A DNA stretch of 64,000 nucleotides from Burkholderiales bacterium. Its GTDB lineage: Bacteria > Pseudomonadota > Gammaproteobacteria > Burkholderiales > Burkholderiaceae_C. This document shows positions 1 through 8,434 of this stretch, in pieces; positions within the stretch are counted from its first letter, which is position 1; the number at the start of each line of letters is the position of its first letter. A program made the position numbers and the translations under genes. The stretch lies in the NCBI GenBank assembly GCA_029268225.1, contig JAJUGJ010000006.1, positions 62,001-126,000 on the forward strand, given 5' to 3'. The notes below the pieces were generated by a model that saw nothing but the letters and a program-made list of their open reading frames with translations, was not told the DNA's origin and made no database searches.

Positions 1-12
1 ACACAGGGTTGG

Positions 13-882
13 ATGAACCTGCTCCGCGCAGGTCTGGTTTGCGGGGTGGCAAGCCCGTTGATGGCCTCTGCCGCGCTGGTGGTCAACCCGACCAACGACG
101 TCGCGCAGCTCACAAGCGCCCTGATTGCGCCTGGCTCGGGCATCAACCTGAGTGGCTCGTCGCTGGTTCTGGGTGGCGCCACCCAGCAAGGTACTTATTC
201 CGGCTTCAACCTGGCTCCCAGCTCCGGTTCGACCCCCACACTGCAAATGCAGGATGGTGTTGTGCTGACGTCGGGGGGCAACGCTTCCGTGCCGCTGTCC
301 AACACGGTCAACAACTACTCGACCGCCCTCGTCGGTGGTAGTGGCTATGCGCCTTTGGCCACACTGGCGAGCAACACCACGAGCGACGCCAACGTCCTGC
401 GTTACAACTTCACCCTCGCAGCAGGGCTGAACGCTGTGTCCATGCAGTTCGTGTTTGCCACCGATGAATTCCCGACCCAGAGCGTGACCGACATCTTTGG
501 TTTCTTCGTGGACGGCGTGAACTATGCGAAGTTCCCCAGCGGCGAGCTGATCAGCAACACCCCTGGCAACCCCACCAACTTCATCCTGAACCCCGTTGGC
601 GGCGGTCTGTATGACATCGAGTGGAACGGCCTGACGCAGGTTTTCACGGTCACGGGTCTGATCAATTCGGCTCTGTCCGAGCACACGCTTGAGATTGCCA
701 TTGCCGACACGTCGGACTCCATCTTTGACAGCGCCGTGTACGTTTCGGGCCTGAAGGGCGTGACCTCCACCACCGGTGGCGGCATCGGCGATCCGGGCAC
801 CGTTCCCGAGCCTGGTTCGTTGGCCCTGTTGGGCGCTGCCGTGCTCGGTCTGGCGGCCAGCCGTCAGCGTCGCGCCAAGTAA
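13..882 (+). CDS. PEP-CTERM sorting-domain protein (choice-of-anchor L type)
   Basis: A secreted protein that should be exported, sorted by an exosortase and released or attached with the exopolysaccharide. The last 26 residues (264-289) show the full tripartite signal: Pro-Glu-Pro, a hydrophobic stretch LALLGAAVLGLAA, then basic SRQRRAK. The N-terminus is hydrophobic and could be a signal peptide with cleavage after MASA. The middle is rich in Gly, Ser, Thr and Asn with motifs such as FATDEFP that recall choice-of-anchor L domains. The reading frame stays open to base 1, so the true start may lie outside the window. A matching exosortase (XrtA) is encoded at 32018-33577. Confidence 0.85.
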   Translation: MNLLRAGLVCGVASPLMASAALVVNPTNDVAQLTSALIAPGSGINLSGSSLVLGGATQQGTYSGFNLAPSSGSTPTLQMQDGVVLTSGGNASVPLSNTVNNYSTALVGGSGYAPLATLASNTTSDANVLRYNFTLAAGLNAVSMQFVFATDEFPTQSVTDIFGFFVDGVNYAKFPSGELISNTPGNPTNFILNPVGGGLYDIEWNGLTQVFTVTGLINSALSEHTLEIAIADTSDSIFDSAVYVSGLKGVTSTTGGGIGDPGTVPEPGSLALLGAAVLGLAASRQRRAK

Positions 883-903
883 ATCCTGCCGGATGAAAGC
901 CAA

Positions 904-929
904 GGCCGCGATGTTTCGCGGCCTTTTTT
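904..929 (+). terminator. Intrinsic terminator after the PEP-CTERM gene
   Basis: A perfect 7-bp stem (GGCCGCG / CGCGGCC) with a 6-base loop is followed directly by six T residues, 21 bases after the stop codon of the PEP-CTERM gene. This is the usual form of a factor-independent terminator. Confidence 0.85.
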
Positions 930-1073
930 GTGGTGGACAGCGTCTGCTTCTGGCGCACATGCACTCAGGAGCATGGCGCGTCGGCATGACGGGTGAGATT
1001 GCGTGGGTGTGATTTACACTGATTCATCCATGGACGTTTGACGATCCCTCACCCCATCACAGGTTTGCCTCTC

Positions 1074-1736
1074 ATGTTTGATGCCCTCAAGCGTTTGATC
1101 GATCCCGATCATGTCGAATCGGAAGACGCCCGCGTGCTGCAGTCATGGGCCAAGGCCGAAGGGCATGCGTTCAAGCATGTCAAGGACAAGGCTGGTGGTG
1201 GGCATGTCGTGGAAGCTGCGGCAGGGTGGCGCGCAGAGTGGGGTAATTCCCAGCGGCCGTACATCATCGGCAAGGAGTTGCGTTTCCGCTGCGACACCGG
1301 GATCCCCGGGGATGTGCAGTTGATCCTGCTCTCCAAGGTGCTGGCTCAGACACTGGAGTCAGACGTTTTCAGTCGATTCACCAACGCGATGCAAACGCAG
1401 ATCGACAACACGCTGCCAGACGAGATGCGCTGGTTGGCGATGCATCCGCATGTTCACTTGCCCGACGGCACGGTGCTCGCGCGGCGATTTTCTCTGTTTG
1501 CCAATGCCGAGCCAGTGACCACGCACTGGCTCGACCCGGAAACGGTTCAGGCGCTCGAAGAGGCGGTCACGTCGTGGTGGTCGGACACCCTGGTTCTGGT
1601 GGTCACCCTCAACCGAGGCATCCTGACGGCTCGCATGGCGGGTCAGCCCATTGCGATGGCACAGCTCAAACTTGTCAGCGCCCTGTTTGCACAACTGGCA
1701 GCCCGTTTGCAGGCGGTTTCGCGCCTGGTCGGCTGA
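1074..1736 (+). CDS. Hypothetical protein, 220 aa
   Basis: I do not recognise this family. The protein is soluble-looking, with mixed charge, no signal peptide and no clear membrane segment. The C-terminal half has a hydrophobic strand (TLVLVVTLNRGIL) and ends in an Ala/Leu-rich helix. The frame opens with a TTG at 1038, but the ATG at 1074 is preferred because the twelve residues before it look like untranslated sequence; neither has a strong ribosome binding site. It is convergent with the hydratase-like gene, 15 bases away. It reads as a real gene because it fills the space and has codon use like its neighbours. Confidence 0.6.
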   Translation: MFDALKRLIDPDHVESEDARVLQSWAKAEGHAFKHVKDKAGGGHVVEAAAGWRAEWGNSQRPYIIGKELRFRCDTGIPGDVQLILLSKVLAQTLESDVFSRFTNAMQTQIDNTLPDEMRWLAMHPHVHLPDGTVLARRFSLFANAEPVTTHWLDPETVQALEEAVTSWWSDTLVLVVTLNRGILTARMAGQPIAMAQLKLVSALFAQLAARLQAVSRLVG

Positions 1737-1751
1737 CCTGGGCTTGCCACG

Positions 1752-2525
1752 TCATCCCTTGCGTTGACGACCGTTCAGGAAGGCCTCCATGGCTTGCCCT
1801 GCCGCAGGTTTGCTGAGGTTGATCAGGAAATGATGTTTTTCCTGGTCGAGATGGGCGCGCAAGGGTTGTGATGCGTCGTTCACCAACTCCTTGATGCTCG
1901 CGAGCACATCGGGTGAGAGTTCGCCCAGGCGGGATGCCAGTTTCAGCGCCTCATCCAGCACCGTGCCGGCCGGGGCAATCTGATGGATCAGACCGTAGCT
2001 GGCCCATTGCTGTGCGGTTTGGCTCTCTCCCAGCCACAAGAGTGCCAGTGCTCGACTGCGCCCAAGGGCGCGAGCCAAGTGCCAACTGGCCCCTCCATCT
2101 GGAGACAGAGCCACCTTGCTGTAGGCCGTCAGGAAGCGACTGTTTTCTCCAGCGACGATCAGATCGCAAGCCAGGGCCACCGAGACCCCGCCGCCAGCAG
2201 CCACACCTTCAACCGCGGCGATCACCGGCTTGGGGAAGCACCGCAAGGCCTCGACCCACTGGTGAAAGGCGTCCATGTTGCCCGCCTGTGCGGACAGATC
2301 GTGAGCACGGTTGTGAGCCAGTCGCTGCAGATCGCCACCACCACAGAAGTGTCCTCCGGCACCCGTGATCACCACCGCGCGGACATCGGGGTTGGATTCC
2401 GCCATGTTGAGCGTTTCCACGCCCGCGGCATACACCTGGGGTGACAAGGCGTTGCGTGTGGCGGGGCCAGACAGCGTCAGGACCAGGGTGTCACCGTGGC
2501 GTTCAGTCAGCAATTCAGTGCTCAT
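1752..2525 (-). CDS. Enoyl-CoA hydratase/isomerase family protein (oxepin-CoA hydrolase-like)
   Basis: A crotonase-fold enzyme acting on acyl-CoA thioesters. Two family signatures are visible: CGGGDL at 61-66, which forms the CoA pocket and oxyanion hole, and GVAAGGGVSVALACD at 107-121. The next active-site region reads SPDGGASW, with Asp where hydratases often have Glu; this form is seen in the alternative-type oxepin-CoA hydrolases of phenylacetate breakdown. No other paa gene is nearby, so the substrate is uncertain. The start at 2525 (MSTELL) is preferred over an in-frame start 16 codons upstream, because similar proteins begin there. Length 257 aa is normal. Confidence 0.85.
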   Translation of the reverse strand: MSTELLTERHGDTLVLTLSGPATRNALSPQVYAAGVETLNMAESNPDVRAVVITGAGGHFCGGGDLQRLAHNRAHDLSAQAGNMDAFHQWVEALRCFPKPVIAAVEGVAAGGGVSVALACDLIVAGENSRFLTAYSKVALSPDGGASWHLARALGRSRALALLWLGESQTAQQWASYGLIHQIAPAGTVLDEALKLASRLGELSPDVLASIKELVNDASQPLRAHLDQEKHHFLINLSKPAAGQAMEAFLNGRQRKG

Positions 2526-2679
2526 GGGCGTCTTCAAGCGGCAAGGTGTGGCAACGGTCATTGGGGTAATCACCCCGCAGATTCAAGTGTATGCATCGGC
2601 CCACTTAGGGGGCTTACCGTGATGAGTGTCACGGGATGTTCATGCTAGAGTGAAAACCTAGGCCTCATGATGCACCGAG

Positions 2680-4779
2680 ATGAACAACTTTAAGCGGGTA
2701 TCGGCCGCAGCACTTGCTGGTGCGACGCTCGTCTTGGCGTCTGGGACCTCCCACGGCATGGGCTTCGGACGTCCAGTCAGCCACGCGGTTCTTGGCGAAC
2801 CCCTTCGCGTCAGTGTGCCGCTTCGACTGGAGGCGGGTGAAACGCTCGATGCCGATTGCGTTTCGGCCGAGGTGCTGTTTGGTGACGACAAGCTCTCACC
2901 ATCTCAGGTACAGGTGTCCTTGGCAAGTGGCACAGGACGCGATGCCTCGGTACAGGTGCGCACCACCACGCCGGTCAATGAGCCCATCGTGACCTACCAT
3001 TTGGTCGTCGGTTGCCAAGCAAAGATCAATCGCCAGTTTGTGGCCTTGGCGGATCCGCCGGGTTTGTCCTTGAGTCGCGTGGCGGCGCCCAGTATCGGCG
3101 AGGCGCCCCTTGCAACGACCGAGTTGCGTCCGCGGTCGGGCTCGGCAGTGGGTCCTGACGCACCTCGCGCACCTCAGGCAGCTGCCTTGTCCTCGGCTCA
3201 GCCTGGAGCGGTGCCGTCACGTCGCGTGTCGACCAAAGCGGCCGCCCCGTCGCGCGCTGCGACTTCAACTCAGGCCGCGCGCAAAGTCTCGGACGAGGGC
3301 ACGGGGGACTCTTCCCGCACCAGCTTGTCTCTGGCTCCCAAGGTGGCACAGCCGCCTGCCGGACGTCTCGTGCTGGATCCCGTGGAGGCCGATGCCGCCG
3401 TGCAACCAGATTTGCGCATGTCAGGATCCCTGAGTGCGCCGAATTCGGTCGATGACGCCGCAGCCACTCCCGAGGTTCTGGAAAGGCGAGCGGCGGCAGC
3501 TGCGTTGTGGCAGGCGATGAACTCGTCTCCCGAAGACATCGCTCGTGATCGGCAGAAGCTCCTTGCGCAAGAGCGCATGTTGGCCCAGCTTCAGGCACGG
3601 GCGGTTCCGGTGGATTCAGCGGCGTCCAGCGCGTCTGCAGGCGTGGCCACTGGCGCTCGGGCGTCTGAGGGGCCTTCTTGGCTTGTGTACCTCCTGGGTG
3701 TGCTGGCATTGGGTGGCGTGGGTTTGTGCGCAGCGCTGTTTGTCAAGCTGAGACGTCGTCAGCAAGCCGAGGCAGAGTGGTGGCAATCGCAAATGCAGGA
3801 GCCGGTGGCGCAGGCTGATCCGATGCCTGCCGCTGAAGTGGCCCAGGTTGTGCCAGAAAGCCGTCCGGTCGTGCAGGTTCCGGTTGCACCCGTTGCACCG
3901 TCTTCTGCGGAGCTCAAGCCAGTTGTGGTGGCGGCGAGCGCGCCGACCAAACCGGTGGTGGTGGCGGCCGTGCAGACGGCTCGACCTGAGCCCGATGAGG
4001 TCATGCGTGAGGTATCGGTCGAGGAGCTGATCGATCTGGAGCAGCAGGCTGAGTTCTTCGTGGTGCTGGGTCAGGACGATGCCGCCGTGGATCTGCTGGA
4101 ATCCCATGTTCATTCGGTGACGGCCAGTCCCTTGCCCTTCCTCAAGTTGCTGGAGATCTATCAGCGGCTGGGGCGCCATGCTGATTACGAACGTGTTCAG
4201 GCGACCTTCAACCAGCGCTTCAACGCGCACGCACCGGCGTGGGAGGCCGACCTCCAACATGGGCACGAGTTGGCGGACTACCCGGGTGTGATCGAGCGTC
4301 TGCAAGCGTTGTGGCCGTCTCCTGCCAAGGCCATGGAGGTGCTTGAGAAGTCGCTGACCCGTCCCGAGAGCGAGGCAGACACTTTCGAATTGCCGGCTTA
4401 CCGCGAACTGCTGTTCTTGTATGCGGTCGCTCGTGACCTGTCTGAGCGCGAGGGCAGTGAGCGGCCACGGGTGGATTTGCTCGCCACGGAGCCCAGCAGC
4501 CACATTGGTGCGGCGCCCTTCGACTTGTCTGCACACGACAGCGAGGTCGAGCCCCTGATGGCCACCCGTCCGGTCAAGGCCATCCCTGACGCCCAGCCGA
4601 CCCTCAGCCTGGACCTCCAACTTGATGACCTGTCTGGCGATGAGGTGCCGCGCTCGTCCTATGGTGACGTGACGGTGTCAGGCAAGCAAGCCGCGGCCAA
4701 TGATCAGGAAGTCGAGCACATTGATCTGCCGGGATTGTCGGATGTCGAGGCCGCGCCCCGAAGCGCTCACAAGCCGTAA
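2680..4779 (+). CDS. fimV: FimV-family protein, type IV pilus / polar assembly
   Basis: FimV proteins are inner-membrane organisers of type IV pilus assembly and of the cell pole. This 699-residue protein has the family layout: a signal peptide (about 1-26), the conserved N-terminal FimV domain starting MGFGRPVSHAVLGEPLRV, a long Ala/Pro/Ser-rich linker, a single membrane helix at about 332-353 (YLLGVLALGGVGLCAALFV followed by KLRRR), and an acidic cytoplasmic part with a TPR-like region around 455-570. It lacks an obvious LysM motif in what I can read. It is monocistronic, and its last 13 bases overlap the convergent cysB gene. Confidence 0.85.
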   Translation: MNNFKRVSAAALAGATLVLASGTSHGMGFGRPVSHAVLGEPLRVSVPLRLEAGETLDADCVSAEVLFGDDKLSPSQVQVSLASGTGRDASVQVRTTTPVNEPIVTYHLVVGCQAKINRQFVALADPPGLSLSRVAAPSIGEAPLATTELRPRSGSAVGPDAPRAPQAAALSSAQPGAVPSRRVSTKAAAPSRAATSTQAARKVSDEGTGDSSRTSLSLAPKVAQPPAGRLVLDPVEADAAVQPDLRMSGSLSAPNSVDDAAATPEVLERRAAAAALWQAMNSSPEDIARDRQKLLAQERMLAQLQARAVPVDSAASSASAGVATGARASEGPSWLVYLLGVLALGGVGLCAALFVKLRRRQQAEAEWWQSQMQEPVAQADPMPAAEVAQVVPESRPVVQVPVAPVAPSSAELKPVVVAASAPTKPVVVAAVQTARPEPDEVMREVSVEELIDLEQQAEFFVVLGQDDAAVDLLESHVHSVTASPLPFLKLLEIYQRLGRHADYERVQATFNQRFNAHAPAWEADLQHGHELADYPGVIERLQALWPSPAKAMEVLEKSLTRPESEADTFELPAYRELLFLYAVARDLSEREGSERPRVDLLATEPSSHIGAAPFDLSAHDSEVEPLMATRPVKAIPDAQPTLSLDLQLDDLSGDEVPRSSYGDVTVSGKQAAANDQEVEHIDLPGLSDVEAAPRSAHKP

Positions 4780-5738
4780 TCCACGCTCGTCGTCTGTCCC
4801 GGCTGAGATGAGATGGCCTGCATGATCAGGGCGCGGGTCAGTCTGTCAGACAGCAGTTCGGCAAAGGCCAGAACAAACTGACGCATGTAAGCACCACGCT
4901 TGAAGGCCAGTCGCGCCACGTTGGGCCCAAACAGGTGCCCCACCGGACGCGACACGACGTCACTGCCTGGCGCGTTCATGGTGGGGTCGTCTTTCACGGC
5001 CATTTCGGCCACCAAACCAATGCCCAAGCCCAGCCTGGTGTAGGTCTTGATCACATCGGCGTCGATGGCGTCCAGAACGACGTTCGGCTTGAGTCCTCGC
5101 TGCGCAAAGGCCATGTCGATGCGACGACGACCGGTGAACGAGGGGTGATAGGAGATCAAGGGTTCGGCCGCCAGCTGCTCGAGTGTCAGGCGAGGCGCCG
5201 AGGCCAGTGGGTGGCTGGCGGGCATCACGGCCACGTGTTGCCACTCATAGCAGGGCAGGGTGACCAACTCCGAGAAGTCATTGAGTGATTCGGTGGCCAG
5301 TCCGATGTCGGCCACCTCGTCCAACACCATCTGCGCGACTTGCTCAGGCGTGCCTTGGTGCAGGCTCACGGCGACCTTGGGATACTTCTTGCGCAAGGCC
5401 GCCACGGGCTCTGGCAAGACATAGCGGGCCTGTGTGTGCGTGGTGGCAATCGACAGGGTGCCGGCGTCTTGCAGGGCGTATTCCTCACCAATGCGTTTGA
5501 GGTTACCGAGCTCTCTCAGGATCACCTCAATCGACTTGAGCACCTGCAGGCCAGGCTCGGTCACGCGCTTGAGGCGTTTGCCGTGGCGCACGAAGATGTC
5601 CACCCCCAGTTCTTCTTCCAACTCCAGAATCGCTTTGGAGATGCCCGGCTGCGATGTGTGCAGGGCTTTGGCGGTTTCTGTCAGGTTGAGGTTACGGCGA
5701 GCGGCCTCGTGGACGAACTTGAACTGGTGCAGGTTCAT
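4767..5738 (-). CDS. cysB: CysB-type LysR regulator
   Basis: A LysR-family activator of sulfate assimilation that responds to acetylserine and sulfur supply. The N-terminal winged helix-turn-helix (MNLHQFKFVHEAARRNLNLT, then QPGISKAI) and the sequence LGVDIFVRHGKRLKR match the CysB/Cbl branch, and 323 residues is the usual length. The effector domain contains the family stretch LSIATTHTQARYVLP. It is the last gene of a minus-strand run lptF-lptG-cbiX-cysB, only 6 bases after cbiX. Pairing with a sirohydrochlorin chelatase is sensible because sulfite and nitrite reductases both need siroheme. Confidence 0.92.
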   Translation of the reverse strand: MNLHQFKFVHEAARRNLNLTETAKALHTSQPGISKAILELEEELGVDIFVRHGKRLKRVTEPGLQVLKSIEVILRELGNLKRIGEEYALQDAGTLSIATTHTQARYVLPEPVAALRKKYPKVAVSLHQGTPEQVAQMVLDEVADIGLATESLNDFSELVTLPCYEWQHVAVMPASHPLASAPRLTLEQLAAEPLISYHPSFTGRRRIDMAFAQRGLKPNVVLDAIDADVIKTYTRLGLGIGLVAEMAVKDDPTMNAPGSDVVSRPVGHLFGPNVARLAFKRGAYMRQFVLAFAELLSDRLTRALIMQAISSQPGQTTSVDYGL

Positions 5739-5744
5739 GGCGGT

Positions 5745-6128
5745 TCACTCCTGGTGGGCCAAGGCCCAGGCGGCATCGGAGAGGGCCTGGATCAGGATGG
5801 CAGTTTCACCCACTGCCGCACTCAGTCGCCATTGGACATGTGGGTGCTGCTCAGCCATCTCGCTCATCAGGCGGGGCAAGTCCTTGCGGACATGTCCGCC
5901 TGCGCCGAGAAACAGGGGCACCACCGTGACCTGGGTGCATCCTTTCGCGGCCAATTGGCGGCCCGCCTCCAGCAAGGTGGGGCTCATGAATTCCAGGAAA
6001 GCCAGTGCAATCTCCGCGTGCTGCGACTCGGCCCGAGCACGCAAAGCGTTTGCGGTGGCTTCGAAAGGCTGCGCCCAAGCTGGGTCACGGGCCCCATGGG
6101 CGAACAACAGGATGCCGTTTTTGGTCAT
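5745..6128 (-). CDS. cbiX: CbiX-type sirohydrochlorin chelatase (short form)
   Basis: A 127-residue protein of the short CbiX/SirB family that inserts cobalt or iron into sirohydrochlorin on the way to cobalamin or siroheme. The N-terminus reads GILLFAHGARDP, with the metal-binding His, and a second His lies in PLFLGAGGHVRKDLP. The frame is open for about 113 codons upstream, but the ATG at 6128 (MTKNGILLF) matches family starts and leaves 8 bases to lptG. Placed between lptG and cysB, it probably serves siroheme for sulfite reductase and for the NirB encoded at 14678-17206; iron versus cobalt use is not decidable here. Confidence 0.88.
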   Translation of the reverse strand: MTKNGILLFAHGARDPAWAQPFEATANALRARAESQHAEIALAFLEFMSPTLLEAGRQLAAKGCTQVTVVPLFLGAGGHVRKDLPRLMSEMAEQHPHVQWRLSAAVGETAILIQALSDAAWALAHQE

Positions 6129-6136
6129 GGTGAGGG

Positions 6137-7291
6137 TCAACGGTAGCGAACGAGCCAGGCAAAGGCACTCATGGACAAGAGCAGGTAGAGCACGCTGGGC
6201 GCTGCTGCGGCCAGCCAGGGCTCCCAGTCGTGCAGCAGTCCCAGGTGACTGGAAATATGGTTGGCCAACACGAAGCTGATGCCCAACATCACCCCGCCAA
6301 AAATCTTCAAACTCATGCCTCCGCTGCGCGCGTGCAAGTAGGCATAGGGAAGGGCCAACGCCACCATCACCAAGCACACCAGTGGGTAGAAGCTTTTCTT
6401 CCAGAACTCGATTTCGTAGCGTTGGGCGGCCTGCGCGTTGCTGGCCAGATGCTCGGTGTAGCGCCACAGCGCAAATGTCGACATGGTTTCAGGTGGCAGG
6501 ACCGAGGCCGACACCACCAGGGGCGTCAGACTGCTGTGCCATGCCAGGCTGTCATGCTGTGACTCGCGGACCAGTTGTGCGCCTGAGCGCACGGCCTGCT
6601 CATCGATTTGCCGCTCGCGAGACAGCCAAACGACCTCCGTGACCCCCTTGAGGTGCCAAACCGAACCTTGAGCTGAGACCTCGCCACCGAGTGGCTGGAT
6701 GCGTGCTTCTTGTGCAAACAAGCGGCGCTGTAAGCGTCCTTGGCCATCGAATTCGAAAATGCGCACCGCACCGAACTCGGTGTCGCTGACTGCGGAACCG
6801 ACGTTGACCGTGACCGTGTGCGCCGCCTCGCCAGAGATGTCGCGACGTTCGCGCAGCCACGTGCCACTGCCGCCGAGCTTCAGGGTGCCGCGTTGGCCAA
6901 TCTGTGCTTTGTGCAGTGTCAGCTGTTGTTCCGTCCAGGGCACGGCCCAGTTGCCGACGACCACCATCAGGACTGCTGCAGAAACACCGAGTACACCAAG
7001 CAAGCTCAGCGCACGGCCCGGCCCCAACCCTCCGGTGCGCAAGATGGTGAACTCGGTGGTTCGTGCCATGCCTGCCAAGGCCATGATGGCGCCGATCAGC
7101 AGGCCGATCGGGAAAATGTCGTAAAAGTGTTGCCCCTGCATGTAGAGGCAACTGACCAGTGAGTCGAGGGCGCTGTACTTGCGGATCTCGTCCACGAAGT
7201 CAATGAAGAAGAACAGGGCAGAGAAAGCCAAGGTCACGCCCAGCACGTGCTTGATGACGGTGCGGTAGATCAGTTTCCGTACGGTGTTCAT
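6137..7291 (-). CDS. lptG: LPS export ABC transporter permease LptG
   Basis: Inner-membrane subunit of the LptBFG machine that pulls lipopolysaccharide out of the inner membrane. The 384-residue protein shows three N-terminal membrane helices, a periplasmic beta-jellyroll-like middle part (about 115-270), and three C-terminal helices, the standard YjgP/YjgQ layout. The start at 7291 overlaps the lptF stop by 4 bases (ATGA), which fixes it against a much longer upstream open frame. It is translationally coupled to lptF and followed 8 bases later by cbiX. Confidence 0.93.
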   Translation of the reverse strand: MNTVRKLIYRTVIKHVLGVTLAFSALFFFIDFVDEIRKYSALDSLVSCLYMQGQHFYDIFPIGLLIGAIMALAGMARTTEFTILRTGGLGPGRALSLLGVLGVSAAVLMVVVGNWAVPWTEQQLTLHKAQIGQRGTLKLGGSGTWLRERRDISGEAAHTVTVNVGSAVSDTEFGAVRIFEFDGQGRLQRRLFAQEARIQPLGGEVSAQGSVWHLKGVTEVVWLSRERQIDEQAVRSGAQLVRESQHDSLAWHSSLTPLVVSASVLPPETMSTFALWRYTEHLASNAQAAQRYEIEFWKKSFYPLVCLVMVALALPYAYLHARSGGMSLKIFGGVMLGISFVLANHISSHLGLLHDWEPWLAAAAPSVLYLLLSMSAFAWLVRYR

Positions 7292-8406
7292 GGCGTGCCC
7301 TCCGCCTGTGGCGTCGTCAGGGCTTTGCGGCTCACGTGTCGGCCTGGCAGCACGGCGCCGTCCCTCCACCAAATCAGCAGCAGGGCACCCATCGTCAGGC
7401 CACCATGAATGAGTAGCAAGGCGGGAACCCAGGAGAGCTTTCCTTGGCTGACCCAGGACTGGCTCAGGCTCAGCAGGTTGAAATACACGACGAAGACCAG
7501 CAGCGCGTAGACGAGGTTCCAGTTGCTGTTGCGTCGCGCGTTCCCGGCAGCCAGACTCAGACCTGCCAGAACCATGTTGAAGGTGGCCCATATGAGGCCG
7601 AGACGCCAGGTCAGTTCACCATGCGCTTGCCGTGTGTCGATGGCCAGCAAGGCCAGGGTGGACATGCTGCGAGGCTCGGGCACCTTCAACTCGACACTGG
7701 GGGCATCTCCCACGGCGATGCGTGCAGTGTTGAAATTGGACAGCGTTTTCTCGCCGGTTTTCAGATCTGTCTGGGTCCGCTCGCCCTGGGCGAGGACCAG
7801 ATAACGGACACCTTGCTCCTGTTGCAGCAGGCCCTCTCGCGCGGTCACCACTGACTCCTGATTCTCGTCCGTGGTCACCATGAAAACGTTGCGAGCGGTC
7901 TGTTGTCCGTCGCTGTGGCTGTCGATGAAGAACACGCGCTTGCCATCGGCGGAGGTCTGGAATTGACCTGGTGCCACGCGAGCCATGTCCGAGCGCTGCT
8001 CATAGCGCTGCTTGAGTACCTCGGTCTGGTTCTGTGCCCAGGGGCGAGCCACCAAGGTGCACAGGGCAACGAGGGCAATGGTCGGCCACGCCATCTTCAT
8101 GAGCGGCTTGATGAAGGCAAACTGGCTCGCCCCGCTGACTTGCCAGACAACCATCTCGCTGTCACGCCACAGTCTGCTCAGCACGGTCACCACCGCCACA
8201 AACACGGCGAGGGCCACCATGATGGGCAGCTGTCCGATGAGGGTGTAGCTGAGCACCAGGCTCAGGTCGGCGGGTGCGAAAGCCCCCTTCGTGGCCTGGC
8301 TCAGGATGCGGATGAGCAACATGGTCAGCACCACGGTGAGCAGCACGACCACGGTGCCGATAAAGCTGCGCCAGAGTTCTCGGCGTACGGAGGAATCGAA
8401 TAACAT
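7288..8406 (-). CDS. lptF: LPS export ABC transporter permease LptF
   Basis: Partner permease of LptG in lipopolysaccharide export. It begins MLFDSSVRRELWRSFIGTVV and has the family's paired helix bundles with a periplasmic domain between (about residues 120-270). Length 372 is normal. It heads the minus-strand run lptF-lptG-cbiX-cysB and is divergent from pepA, with only about 28 bases between the start codons, so the two promoters must overlap the coding ends or share this short gap. Confidence 0.93.
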   Translation of the reverse strand: MLFDSSVRRELWRSFIGTVVVLLTVVLTMLLIRILSQATKGAFAPADLSLVLSYTLIGQLPIMVALAVFVAVVTVLSRLWRDSEMVVWQVSGASQFAFIKPLMKMAWPTIALVALCTLVARPWAQNQTEVLKQRYEQRSDMARVAPGQFQTSADGKRVFFIDSHSDGQQTARNVFMVTTDENQESVVTAREGLLQQEQGVRYLVLAQGERTQTDLKTGEKTLSNFNTARIAVGDAPSVELKVPEPRSMSTLALLAIDTRQAHGELTWRLGLIWATFNMVLAGLSLAAGNARRNSNWNLVYALLVFVVYFNLLSLSQSWVSQGKLSWVPALLLIHGGLTMGALLLIWWRDGAVLPGRHVSRKALTTPQAEGTP

Positions 8407-8434
8407 TGTTCGGATCTGTTTTCAACTGTCCATT

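Noticed and set aside
6137..7591. Extended start for lptG at 7591
   Set aside because: The extra 100 codons lie inside lptF and have no family similarity; the ATGA overlap at 7288-7291 fits a coupled start.
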